Assembly: GCA_034409055.1 (NCBI GenBank)
Contig: DAOUMU010000236.1
Coordinates: forward strand, 1 to 18,804
Source of the DNA: DAOUMU01 sp034409055
GTDB lineage: Bacteria > Chloroflexota > Anaerolineae > 4572-78 > J111
DNA length: 18,804 bases
Reading direction: 5' to 3'
Under the pieces are notes generated by a model. The model searched no databases. It was not told where the DNA came from and saw only the letters and a list, made by a program, of their open reading frames with translations. Both the position numbers and the translations under genes were made by a program. Of the stretch, positions 1 to 6,971 are shown piece by piece; the first letter of the stretch is position 1, and every line of letters begins with the position of its first letter.

Positions 1-2
1 GT

Positions 3-698
3 GCAGCCGGTCAGGGATTGCATCCCTATATAGCATTGCTGTTGGTGGCTATCTTAGGGCTGTTGTTTGGTGTCTTGATGTATTTTGTGGCCGTCCATCG
101 GGTGCTTGATGCGCCACACCTGTCATCGTTGCTGGCTCCCTTTTCGGTCAACATGATGATCATTGGCATCGGCACGGCGCTGTTCACCACCTCACCCCGT
201 AACCTGGAATTTTCCATGGGGAGCCTGCAACTGGGACCGGTAACACTGCTGGGCACCCGGCTGGTTGCTGCGCTCATCGCCATCCTGGTAACAGTCGGCC
301 TGTATCTGTTTCTCTATCGTACCCCGCCAGGCAAAGCGATCCGGGCCGTAGCCAATAATCGTGCGGCGGCAGAATTGATGGGTGTTCCCTCAACGCAAAC
401 GCTGGCCCTGAGCTTTGGCCTCGGCACCATGTTGGCTGCCCTGTCTGGGGGACTGATTGCTACCTTCTTCTCTTTCAGTATCCTCTCTGGCACTGTCTAC
501 GAACTCAAGAGCTTTGTGATTGTGGTCCTGGGCGGGCTGGGCAATCCCACCGGGGCATTGATTGGCGGCCTGATTCTGGGTGCGTTAGAAGGGATTGTGC
601 CGGTTTTTATGCCGGTCAGTTGGGTACCGGTCATTGAGTTCGTCTTATTCGTCCTGATTCTGCTGGTGCGTCCTACCGGCATTATGGGAGGGCGTTAA
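3..698 (+). CDS. livH: Branched-chain amino acid ABC transporter permease, LivH family (5' truncated)
   Basis: This is an inner-membrane permease of a Liv-type ABC importer for branched-chain or related amino acids. The frame is open from the window edge, so the true start lies upstream. A full-length LivH is usually about 290 residues and 231 are visible, so roughly the first 60 are missing; the TTG at 18 is not a credible start. Several hydrophobic membrane segments are present. The cytoplasmic coupling loop typical of the family is seen around GKAIRAVANNRAAAELMGV, and a glycine-rich VLGGLGNPTGALIGG segment lies near the C-terminus. The stop is one base before the livM start, so translation is probably coupled. 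The family is clear; the substrate is not readable, and LivH/M systems also carry amides, urea and other amino acids. No substrate-binding protein is in the window and it may lie upstream. Confidence 0.9.
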   Translation, partial: AAGQGLHPYIALLLVAILGLLFGVLMYFVAVHRVLDAPHLSSLLAPFSVNMMIIGIGTALFTTSPRNLEFSMGSLQLGPVTLLGTRLVAALIAILVTVGLYLFLYRTPPGKAIRAVANNRAAAELMGVPSTQTLALSFGLGTMLAALSGGLIATFFSFSILSGTVYELKSFVIVVLGGLGNPTGALIGGLILGALEGIVPVFMPVSWVPVIEFVLFVLILLVRPTGIMGGR

Positions 699-699
699 G

Positions 700-1668
700 A
701 TGAATAGCTGGAAATATCCTGCCTTTTGGCTGGCAGTGGGCCTGGTTGTCATCGGCGGACTGGCTCCGTTTATCACCGGCTCAAACACAATGCGCGAAAA
801 CATGTTCCTGATTTTATTGGCTGTGGCCTTGGCCTCCAGTTTGAACATTTTGTTGGGCTATGCCGGTTATGTTAGCTTTGGCCATATCGTTTTCTTTGGC
901 CTGGGAGGCTACAGTGGTTTCTATCTGATCGCCGAGCAGGAATGGTCCCTGTGGCCGGCGACACTGGCCGGAGGGCTGGCCGCAGGGCTGTTGGCCTTGC
1001 TGCTGGGCTTGGCTATCTTGCGTCTACGGGGCGCATATTTTGCCCTGGCCACCATCGGCGTCAATGAGGCCGTTCGCACCTTCATTAACAATTTTGGTCC
1101 GTTTGGCGGTCCCATCGGTCTGGAATTAAATTTTTTAGTGTACAAGCAGTATGGTGGCCCCGCTAACATGCAGTGGCTGACATACGGGGCCGTATTTGGA
1201 TTAACCTTGTTCGTTATGATTGTGAGCTATGGCCTTAAATTCTCCCGTTTTGGCCTGGGCTTGATGGCCATTCGCGAGGATGAAGATGCGGCCATGGTGA
1301 TGGGTGTTCGCACACCTCAGGCTAAAACGATGGCTTATGTTTTATCGGCCATCATCCCCGGTATGCTCGGGGTGATCTTCTTCTTTAGAAATAGCAGCGT
1401 GGAACCGCACGAGGCCTTCCGCTTGCATCGATCCATCGAGATGATCGTGATGGTGATGCTGGGTGGTCAGGGGACCGTGTTGGGACCGCTGGTCGGCGCG
1501 GCCACCTACGAGGCCCTGCGGGGCTATCTGTTGACCAGTCCGCTCTTTAAGGACCTGCAATTGGCCTTTGCCGGGTTACTGCTGCTGCTCATCATTCTGT
1601 TTGTGCCATCCGGGATGATTGGTTGGCTGCGTAGTCGCTTCCGACGTCTATGGAGGGTACTGGAATGA
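700..1668 (+). CDS. livM: Branched-chain amino acid ABC transporter permease, LivM family
   Basis: Second membrane subunit of the importer, 322 residues, the normal length for LivM without the long N-terminal extension. About eight to nine hydrophobic segments are spread along the chain. The family motif LLGYAGYVSFGHIVFFGLGGY-like region is at residues 50-70, and the coupling loop SRFGLGLMAIREDEDAAMVMGV lies near residues 183-205, matching the EAA-type loop that contacts the ATPases. The start follows the livH stop by one base, and its last bases overlap the preferred livG start in an ATGA arrangement, so livHMG should be one transcript. Identification as LivM is firm; the transported amino acid is inferred only from the downstream catabolic genes. 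Confidence 0.92.
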   Translation: MNSWKYPAFWLAVGLVVIGGLAPFITGSNTMRENMFLILLAVALASSLNILLGYAGYVSFGHIVFFGLGGYSGFYLIAEQEWSLWPATLAGGLAAGLLALLLGLAILRLRGAYFALATIGVNEAVRTFINNFGPFGGPIGLELNFLVYKQYGGPANMQWLTYGAVFGLTLFVMIVSYGLKFSRFGLGLMAIREDEDAAMVMGVRTPQAKTMAYVLSAIIPGMLGVIFFFRNSSVEPHEAFRLHRSIEMIVMVMLGGQGTVLGPLVGAATYEALRGYLLTSPLFKDLQLAFAGLLLLLIILFVPSGMIGWLRSRFRRLWRVLE

Positions 1669-2438
1669 CTGCACAACAGACTCAAAATGATGTTGTCTTA
1701 CAAGTGCGAAATATCACCAAAACTTTTGGCGGCCTGCTGGCCCTCTCAGGGGTTACCTTCGATCTGCCCAAGGGGCAAATCTTGGGCTTGATTGGCCCCA
1801 ATGGAGCGGGCAAGACTACCTTGTTCAACGTAATCAACGGTGTCTATCCGCCCACCGAGGGACGGGTGATTTTCCAAAACACGGATATTACCGGCTGGCA
1901 ACCCTATAATGTGGTGCGATTGGGGCTGGCCCGCACCCACCAGATTGTGCGCCCCCTGAATGAGCTAACTGTGTTGGAAAATGTAATGGTCGGGGCATGC
2001 TATGGTCACGAGCAACGTCCGCTTGGTCAGGCCCGAGAGATTGCTGACGAGGTATTAAACTTTGTTGGTCTGGCCAAACGACACGATATACTGGCCAGCA
2101 GCCTGAACGTGGCTCAGAAGAAGCGACTGGAAATGGCCCGGGCCCTGGCTGCTCGGCCTCATTTACTCTTGTTGGACGAAGTGCTGGCCGGATTAAATCC
2201 GACCGAAATCGCTGAAATGGTTCAGGTGGTCCGCAATATTCGTGAGCAGGGTGTGACCATTCTGATCATCGAACACGTGATGCATGCTCTGATGAATGTT
2301 TCTGATCGAGTCATTGTGTTGGACTATGGCGAGTTGATTGCTGAAGGTTCGCCAGAAGAAATTGCCAACGATCCCAAAGTGATTGAAGCTTACCTGGGCG
2401 ATCCCGAACTGGCAGAGAGATTATTGAGTGGTGAGTAA
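1665..2438 (+). CDS. livG: Branched-chain amino acid ABC transporter ATP-binding protein, LivG family
   Basis: Cytoplasmic ATPase subunit that powers the LivHM importer. I chose the ATG at 1665 (257 residues) rather than the one at 1650, because GGAGGG at 1652-1657 sits seven bases upstream and the ATGA overlap with livM is typical. Walker A is GPNGAGKT (residues 44-51), the Q-loop glutamine is in HQIVRPL (92-98), Walker B is LLLLDE (167-172) and the switch histidine is H204. The ABC signature position reads LNVAQKKRLE instead of LSGGQ. This kind of divergence is common in LivG proteins, including the LDEVLAGLNPTE wording that follows, so I do not read it as inactivation. The C-terminal part has the extra region expected of LivG compared with LivF. 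Confidence 0.93.
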   Translation: MTAQQTQNDVVLQVRNITKTFGGLLALSGVTFDLPKGQILGLIGPNGAGKTTLFNVINGVYPPTEGRVIFQNTDITGWQPYNVVRLGLARTHQIVRPLNELTVLENVMVGACYGHEQRPLGQAREIADEVLNFVGLAKRHDILASSLNVAQKKRLEMARALAARPHLLLLDEVLAGLNPTEIAEMVQVVRNIREQGVTILIIEHVMHALMNVSDRVIVLDYGELIAEGSPEEIANDPKVIEAYLGDPELAERLLSGE

Positions 2439-2452
2439 CGGAGAAATGAGTG

Positions 2453-3163
2453 ATGGCTATTTTTGAAGTTAATAATGTCTCCTCTGGATACGGCGAGGTT
2501 CAAATTCTGTGGAATGTCTCGCTGAAGCTGGAACGTGGTAAACTCACTTCACTGGTTGGTTCTAATGGGGTCGGCAAAACCACCCTGCTGCGGGTCGTGG
2601 TGGGCTTGATTAAACCCTGGCAAGGTTCGATCATCTTTAACAACCGAGAGGTGAGCCGTACTTCGCCTCACGCCAAGGCTGCTCAGGGGCTGATTCTAGT
2701 GCCCGAAGGCCGCCAACTGTTTACCGAGATGAGTGTTTACGAGAACCTGGAGATGGGCGCTTTCACTCCCCGGTCTAAAGCAAACTTTAAGCAAAACCTG
2801 GAACGGGCTTACGAAATGTTCTCCATCCTGAAGGAGCGTAGTAACCAAAAATCTGGTACCCTATCCGGTGGTGAGCAGCAAATGTTGGCCGTAGCCCGCG
2901 GACTAATGGCAGAACCTGAAATCTTAATGATTGACGAACTTTCGCTGGGGTTGGCTCCGTTTCTGGTGTTAGAACTATTTGAGGTATTACAACGTTTAAA
3001 GGCTGAAGGGCTAACCATGTTACTGGTAGAACAAAATGTCCAGATGGCCTTAGCCATCAGCGACTATGCCTATGTTTTGGCCGATGGCCGGGTGGAAATG
3101 GAAGGACCGTCCCGTGAGTTAGCTAAAAATGAACAAGTACGCGCAGCTTACCTGGGCATCTGA
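2453..3163 (+). CDS. livF: Branched-chain amino acid ABC transporter ATP-binding protein, LivF family
   Basis: Second ATPase subunit of the importer, 236 residues. Walker A is GSNGVGKT (residues 36-43), the signature is a canonical LSGGE (137-141) and Walker B is ILMIDE (157-162). The LivF-type wording VPEGRQLF (83-90) and MSVYENLEMGAF (93-103) is present. GTG at 2450 directly precedes ATG at 2453. I prefer the ATG because GGAG at 2440-2443 is nine bases upstream. The gene starts 14 bases after livG and closes the transporter block. A possible terminator and a mobile element follow, so the importer is probably not in one obligatory transcript with the downstream catabolic genes, though read-through is possible. 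Confidence 0.93.
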   Translation: MAIFEVNNVSSGYGEVQILWNVSLKLERGKLTSLVGSNGVGKTTLLRVVVGLIKPWQGSIIFNNREVSRTSPHAKAAQGLILVPEGRQLFTEMSVYENLEMGAFTPRSKANFKQNLERAYEMFSILKERSNQKSGTLSGGEQQMLAVARGLMAEPEILMIDELSLGLAPFLVLELFEVLQRLKAEGLTMLLVEQNVQMALAISDYAYVLADGRVEMEGPSRELAKNEQVRAAYLGI

Positions 3164-3236
3164 AACTTGCCAATAACAGTGGCGGTGAGTAAGATGTGGT
3201 CCCCTTATTCTCCCAGAGGGAGATACTTTGACCGTG

Positions 3237-3265
3237 ATCCTCTCTGTGGGAACTGGGGATTTTTT
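3237..3265 (+). terminator. Possible weak Rho-independent terminator after livF
   Basis: ATCCTC at 3237-3242 can pair with GGGGAT at 3255-3260 (one G-U pair), with a 12-base loop, followed by a run of six T at 3260-3265. A second small hairpin, TCTCCC/GGGAGA at 3209-3223, lies just upstream but has no T run. The placement after livF fits the end of the transporter transcript. The stem is short, so this is tentative. Confidence 0.35.
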
Positions 3266-3349
3266 AGTAAGTGAACTGGTGACTGAACTATTTGGTTGAC
3301 CAGCACAGTTTTGCTTTTACCCGGCACTTTCAGTAAGATTCTGCTGCTT

Positions 3350-3525
3350 TAATATCTGTAACTACCTACCATGTCATTCTGAACGAGCGCAGCGAGTGAA
3401 GAATCCCCAAGGTTTTGGTAAAGTAGACCTCTTTTGGGCCAAAGTTTTGGAGATTCCTCGTCGTTTATGCCCTTTGGGTACTGCACTCCTCGGAATGACA
3501 TGAGGGTAGGCAGTTACTAATATCT
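3350..3525. mobile_element. MITE-like inverted-repeat element with 8-bp target duplication
   Basis: The element proper is about 160 bp (3358-3517). Its left end, GTAACTACCTACC then ATGTCATTCT, matches the reverse complement of its right end, GTAACTGCCTACC then CTC then ATGTCATTCC, with one 3-base insertion and two substitutions. Inner parts also fold back: GAATCCCCAAGGTTTTGG on the left resembles the complement of CCAAAGTTTTGGAGATTC on the right. The element is immediately bracketed by TAATATCT at 3350-3357 and 3518-3525, a perfect 8-bp direct repeat that looks like a target-site duplication. It has no coding capacity, so it would need a transposase supplied elsewhere. It ends about 35 bases before the larA-like start codon. 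The rest of the 3164-3560 gap shows only the weak terminator. Confidence 0.72.
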
Positions 3526-3560
3526 TTTGATCACCATAAATATTATCCAAGGTGACTGTG

Positions 3561-4820
3561 ATGACTGTGACAGTTGAACTTTCCGATGGCAGCGAGATTA
3601 TTTCCTGTCATCTACCAGCGTCTAACTGGGTGGGTAGTTACGCACCTGCTCAGGTGGCTAAGTTACCTGACCCTGATAAGGCCATCAGTTATGCCCTGGC
3701 CCAGCCTCTCGACCGGCCGAGGTTGCGTGACCTGGTGCAACCCGGCGAGCGGATTGTAATCATCGTAGATGACCACACCCGGGCCACCCCGGCCTGGCGA
3801 GTCATTCCCCACGTGTTAGCCGAATTGGCGGTAGCCGGAGTCCCCGACCAGGATGTGCAAATCGTCATCGCCCGGGGCACCCACCGGCCCAGCAGCAAAG
3901 ATGAAGTGGTGAAGAAGGTAGGGGCCGACGTATTGAACCGTTTCCGGGTGACCCAGCACGATTGCCGCGATGAGGCGAACCAAACCTTCATCGGCACCAC
4001 CTCGTTGGCCACCCCTGTTTGGATTAACAGCCAGGTGGTCGCTGCCGACCGCCGCATTACCATCGGTCACATTGCCCCCAGTCCTTACGCTGGCTACAGT
4101 GGCGGGGGCAAACTGATCCTGCCCGGTGTGGCTGCCCTGGACACCGTCAACTTCAACCATTCTTTCGTGCCGGCCGGATTCCGTCGCCACGGCTGTATTG
4201 ATATTCCGGCCCGGCGCGATATCAATGAAGCGGTGACCCTGGTCGGTGTGGATATGGAAATCGACCTGGTGTTCGACTCCGAGGAGCGGATTGTGGAAGC
4301 CCTGGCGGGTGACCCGGCCAGCGTCTACCGCCAAGGGGTCGCTCTGGCCAGGCCGCTCAACGAGGTCAATCTACCCGGCGAATTGGACATCGCCATCACC
4401 TCCGGTGAACCTTTTTCGATAGACCTTTACCAGGCCGTCCGGGCGGTGGAGTACGCCGATAGCGCCGTCCGCCAGGGGGGGAGTATCCTCCTGCTGGCCG
4501 ACTGCCCCGATGGCGTGGGTGGCGACGACTTCTACCAACTCATGACCGGTGGTCGCCAAGCCGACGACTTCTTACGAGCGGCCACCAAGCGAACCCTGCC
4601 GGTGACGTTTGCCGTGTTAGGCTACTTCCTGGCCCGCATCAAAGCAGAAAAGAGCATCTACGTGAAGACGAACAACATCCCCGCTGAAACGTTGATCGAG
4701 ATGGGCTTTACCCCCTGCCCAGATGTGCAAGCCACCGTCGATGATTTACTGGCCCAATACGGCTCAGAGGCCAAGGTAGCTGCCTTCCCCCGCGGGTCCG
4801 TGACCATTCCTATCGTTTAA
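3561..4820 (+). CDS. LarA-like nickel-pincer nucleotide racemase/epimerase family protein (DUF2088)
   Basis: A 419-residue member of the lactate racemase (LarA) superfamily, whose known members use a covalently bound nickel-pincer nucleotide to racemise 2-hydroxyacids by hydride transfer. I start at ATG 3561, with AAGGTGA at 3549-3555 upstream, rather than GTG 3552. With this start the numbering falls in register with Lactobacillus plantarum LarA: DDHTR at 70-74, RGTHRP with H108, AGYSGGGK with the cofactor-binding K184, and H200 in NFNH as nickel ligand. The second catalytic histidine of LarA, H174, is replaced by serine (APSPYAGYSGG), although H170 is close by. The reaction may therefore differ from lactate racemisation. 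No larB, larC or larE is in the window, so cofactor synthesis must be encoded elsewhere. The gene starts a catabolic-looking operon, 17 bases before an aminotransferase. The family call is firm; the substrate is unknown. Confidence 0.85.
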   Translation: MTVTVELSDGSEIISCHLPASNWVGSYAPAQVAKLPDPDKAISYALAQPLDRPRLRDLVQPGERIVIIVDDHTRATPAWRVIPHVLAELAVAGVPDQDVQIVIARGTHRPSSKDEVVKKVGADVLNRFRVTQHDCRDEANQTFIGTTSLATPVWINSQVVAADRRITIGHIAPSPYAGYSGGGKLILPGVAALDTVNFNHSFVPAGFRRHGCIDIPARRDINEAVTLVGVDMEIDLVFDSEERIVEALAGDPASVYRQGVALARPLNEVNLPGELDIAITSGEPFSIDLYQAVRAVEYADSAVRQGGSILLLADCPDGVGGDDFYQLMTGGRQADDFLRAATKRTLPVTFAVLGYFLARIKAEKSIYVKTNNIPAETLIEMGFTPCPDVQATVDDLLAQYGSEAKVAAFPRGSVTIPIV

Positions 4821-4837
4821 CGACTGGTGACCTCAAC

Positions 4838-6169
4838 ATGAACGAAACCAAAAGCTTTGCCGAACTCATGGGAAATTTACCCAACTTGCTGGCACCCAGC
4901 TTATCACGGGATTGGCCCAATCTGCCCGTGCACAAGGCGGAAGGCGTGTATCTGTATGGCGTCGACGGACGGCGTTACCTTGACTTTACCGCCGGGCTGG
5001 CCGTGCTCAACACCGGTCACTGTCACCCGCGTGTGGTCGAGGCAGCCCGACAGCAAATTGGACAAATGATCCACTCAGCCGTTGGCATCACGACGGTTGA
5101 GCCCCTGCTGCGCCTGGCCGAAAGGTTGATTGAGGGGTTACCCCCCCAGATGGAGACATTTTTCTTCGGCAACAGCGGCTCGGAAGCCATCGAGGGGGCG
5201 CTCAAGCTGGCCCGCTTCGTCACCGGCCGGCCGGGATTCGTGGCCTTTTGGGGCAGTTTTCACGGCCGGACCTTGGGTGCGGCCTCGGTCACGACCAGCA
5301 AGAGTAAGTATCGGGCCGGTTACGAACCGCTCTTGCCCAGCATCTACTTCAGCGACTTTGCCTACTGCTATCGCTGCCCGGTGGGGCGCGAGCCAAACAG
5401 TTGCTCAATAGAGTGTCTGGGAGGCATCGATACCCTCTTCGAGCGAGCCATCCCCCCCTCAGAAGTAGCCGCTTTTATCGTCGAGCCGGTGCAGGGAGAA
5501 GCCGGCTTCGTCATCCCCCCGGCCGAATTCCTGCATCGCTTACGCCGGATTTGCGATGAGCATGGCATTTTACTCATCTTCGACGAGATCCAAACCGGCT
5601 TCGGCCGCACCGGCCAGATGTTTGCCGCCCAGACTTTTGATGTACAGCCTGATATTATGGCCATCGCCAAGTCGATTGCCTCCGGCTTTCCCCTGAGTGC
5701 GGTCGTGGCCAGCCGGGAGCTGATGCAACAGTGGAAGCCGGGCGCGCACAGCACCACCTTCGGCGGCAATCCGGTGGCCTGCGCCGCCGGGCTGGCCACC
5801 CTGGACGTGATACGGGAAGAAGACCTGCTGGCAAATTGCCGAAAAATGGGAGCGCGGCTGCTGGCCGGGGCTCAGCAGCTTAAGGCCAAATACCCCCTCA
5901 TCGGTGATGTGCGGGGGATAGGGTTGATGGTGGGCCTGGAGCTTATTATCCCCGGACAAGATAAGACGCCTAACCCGCAAGCGGTCAACCGGTTGTTAGA
6001 GGAATGTCTGGCCCGGGGTGTACTGCTTTATTCAGCCGGCGTGCATAATCACGTCATTCGTATCTTCCCTCCCCTGATCGTCAAGCCAGAGGAGATTGAC
6101 GAAGCCTTGCACATTTTGGATGAGAGCTTGGCGGTTGTAACGGAAATGTTGTATACCGGGGAACTTTGA
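4838..6169 (+). CDS. Class III PLP-dependent aminotransferase (GABA/ornithine/acetylornithine type, or related racemase)
   Basis: A fold-type I PLP enzyme of 443 residues. Visible motifs are GNSGSEAIEGALKLAR (111-126, phosphate binding), FHGRT (141-145), FDEIQTGFGRTG (248-259, with D249 for the pyridine nitrogen), AIAKSIASGFP (275-285, with K278 as the Schiff-base lysine) and TTFGGNP (306-312). Residues 177-193 carry four cysteines in the pattern CYRC then CxxxC. This segment is seen in archaeal and clostridial GabT-like enzymes, a branch that also holds amino-acid racemases and isoleucine 2-epimerase, so either transamination of an omega-amino group or amino-acid racemisation is possible. 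It starts 17 bases after the larA-like stop, with GGTGA upstream, and is clearly cotranscribed with it. A second class III aminotransferase, rocD, lies 2.2 kb downstream and is only distantly similar, so the two are unlikely to be redundant copies. Confidence 0.85.
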   Translation: MNETKSFAELMGNLPNLLAPSLSRDWPNLPVHKAEGVYLYGVDGRRYLDFTAGLAVLNTGHCHPRVVEAARQQIGQMIHSAVGITTVEPLLRLAERLIEGLPPQMETFFFGNSGSEAIEGALKLARFVTGRPGFVAFWGSFHGRTLGAASVTTSKSKYRAGYEPLLPSIYFSDFAYCYRCPVGREPNSCSIECLGGIDTLFERAIPPSEVAAFIVEPVQGEAGFVIPPAEFLHRLRRICDEHGILLIFDEIQTGFGRTGQMFAAQTFDVQPDIMAIAKSIASGFPLSAVVASRELMQQWKPGAHSTTFGGNPVACAAGLATLDVIREEDLLANCRKMGARLLAGAQQLKAKYPLIGDVRGIGLMVGLELIIPGQDKTPNPQAVNRLLEECLARGVLLYSAGVHNHVIRIFPPLIVKPEEIDEALHILDESLAVVTEMLYTGEL

Positions 6170-6175
6170 CATTTT

Positions 6176-6265
6176 GTCTAAATCAGAGTAAAATATGATT
6201 ATATTTAGACTATAATTTTGATATTTAGTCTAAACCCTGACAAAAGAGTAAATCTGTTTTTAGAC
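6176..6265. promoter_or_regulatory. AT-rich promoter/operator region with four TTTAGAC-type half-sites
   Basis: The 109-base gap before the regulator gene holds four copies of one heptamer in alternating orientation: GTCTAAA at 6176-6182, TTTAGAC at 6204-6210, GTCTAAA at 6228-6234 and TTTAGAC at 6259-6265. The middle two extend to a perfect 9-bp inverted repeat, TTTAGACTA (6204-6212) and TAGTCTAAA (6226-6234). A perfect TATAAT lies at 6211-6216, inside that repeat, though I see no good -35 at the right distance. This layout suits repression by the adjacent YheO/DauR-like protein, which would then be autoregulated. The binding assignment is inferred. Confidence 0.55.
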
Positions 6266-6278
6266 ATTATATCAACTC

Positions 6279-6947
6279 ATGGCATACATCGATCCGTGGT
6301 TGCTCGACATTTTGAAACGTTTGGCTGAAGGGATTGTGGCGGTCGCCGGACCGCATTGCGAAGTGGTCGTGCATGACTTCAGCGATCTTGAACACTCAGT
6401 GGTGGTCGTGGCCGGCGACGTCACCGGTCGTAAACCGGGCGCTCCGGTGCCTGACCTCAGCTTTACGGCTGAGGAGGTGAACTGTGATACACCGGATCAA
6501 TTGAATTACCACACCCAGATTGGCTCCCGCACCCTACAGTCATCGACCATTTGGATTCGCGATCCTGACAGCACCCCCATTGGGGCGGTGTGCATCAACG
6601 TGGACTACTCAGAACTGCTTCAAGTGCGGGACCTCCTCGAAAAATTGACCATCCCCATCAGAGACTCTTCCGATCTCATAGTCAGTGATACGTTTGCCAA
6701 AGATATAGACGATTTGATTGAACTCTCTGTAGCCAATTTTCTGCACCAAGAGGGTATTCCCAGCGTAGAAACGATGCGCCACGAGGACAAGCTAAGCCTG
6801 ATTCAGATGGTCGAGGAACGGGGCCTGTTTCAGATCCGAGGGGCCGTCAACCGGCTGGCCGACCTCTTAAACGTCTCCCGGGCCAGCATCTACAACTACC
6901 GTTCGAGCCTCAAAAACGACGAACCTACTCACGGAGTAGCACCCTGA
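6279..6947 (+). CDS. YheO/DauR-like transcriptional regulator (PAS-like sensor domain plus C-terminal HTH)
   Basis: A 222-residue cytosolic DNA-binding regulator. Residues 7-115 match the YheO-like PAS domain, including LAEGIVAVAGPHCEVVVHDFSD and the VTGRKPGAPVPD segment. Residues about 155-211 form the HTH_22-type helix-turn-helix, ending in GLFQIRGAVNRLADLLNVSR and a YNYRSSL recognition region. The best-known relative is DauR, repressor of D-arginine catabolism in Pseudomonas, so an amino-acid-derived ligand fits both the family and the neighbours. No clear ribosome-binding site precedes ATG 6279, so the mRNA may be leaderless or poorly translated. The alignment with the family start (LLDILKRLAEGIV) supports this start. 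Candidate operators lie just upstream. The GTPase gene follows after 24 bases. Confidence 0.85.
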   Translation: MAYIDPWLLDILKRLAEGIVAVAGPHCEVVVHDFSDLEHSVVVVAGDVTGRKPGAPVPDLSFTAEEVNCDTPDQLNYHTQIGSRTLQSSTIWIRDPDSTPIGAVCINVDYSELLQVRDLLEKLTIPIRDSSDLIVSDTFAKDIDDLIELSVANFLHQEGIPSVETMRHEDKLSLIQMVEERGLFQIRGAVNRLADLLNVSRASIYNYRSSLKNDEPTHGVAP

Positions 6948-6971
6948 GTAGGTTGAAAAGGAGCGCTTCCA

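Noticed and set aside
1650..1664. Earlier ATG for livG at 1650
   Set aside because: It falls just before the GGAGGG site at 1652-1657, which is correctly placed only for ATG 1665.
2115..2129. Inactive LivG because the ABC signature is not LSGGQ
   Set aside because: Walker A, Walker B, Q-loop and switch histidine are intact, and divergence at this position is common in LivG proteins.
3816..4334. A 172-codon - strand open frame inside the larA-like gene
   Set aside because: The sense strand carries aligned LarA cofactor residues; the antisense frame has no recognisable motif.
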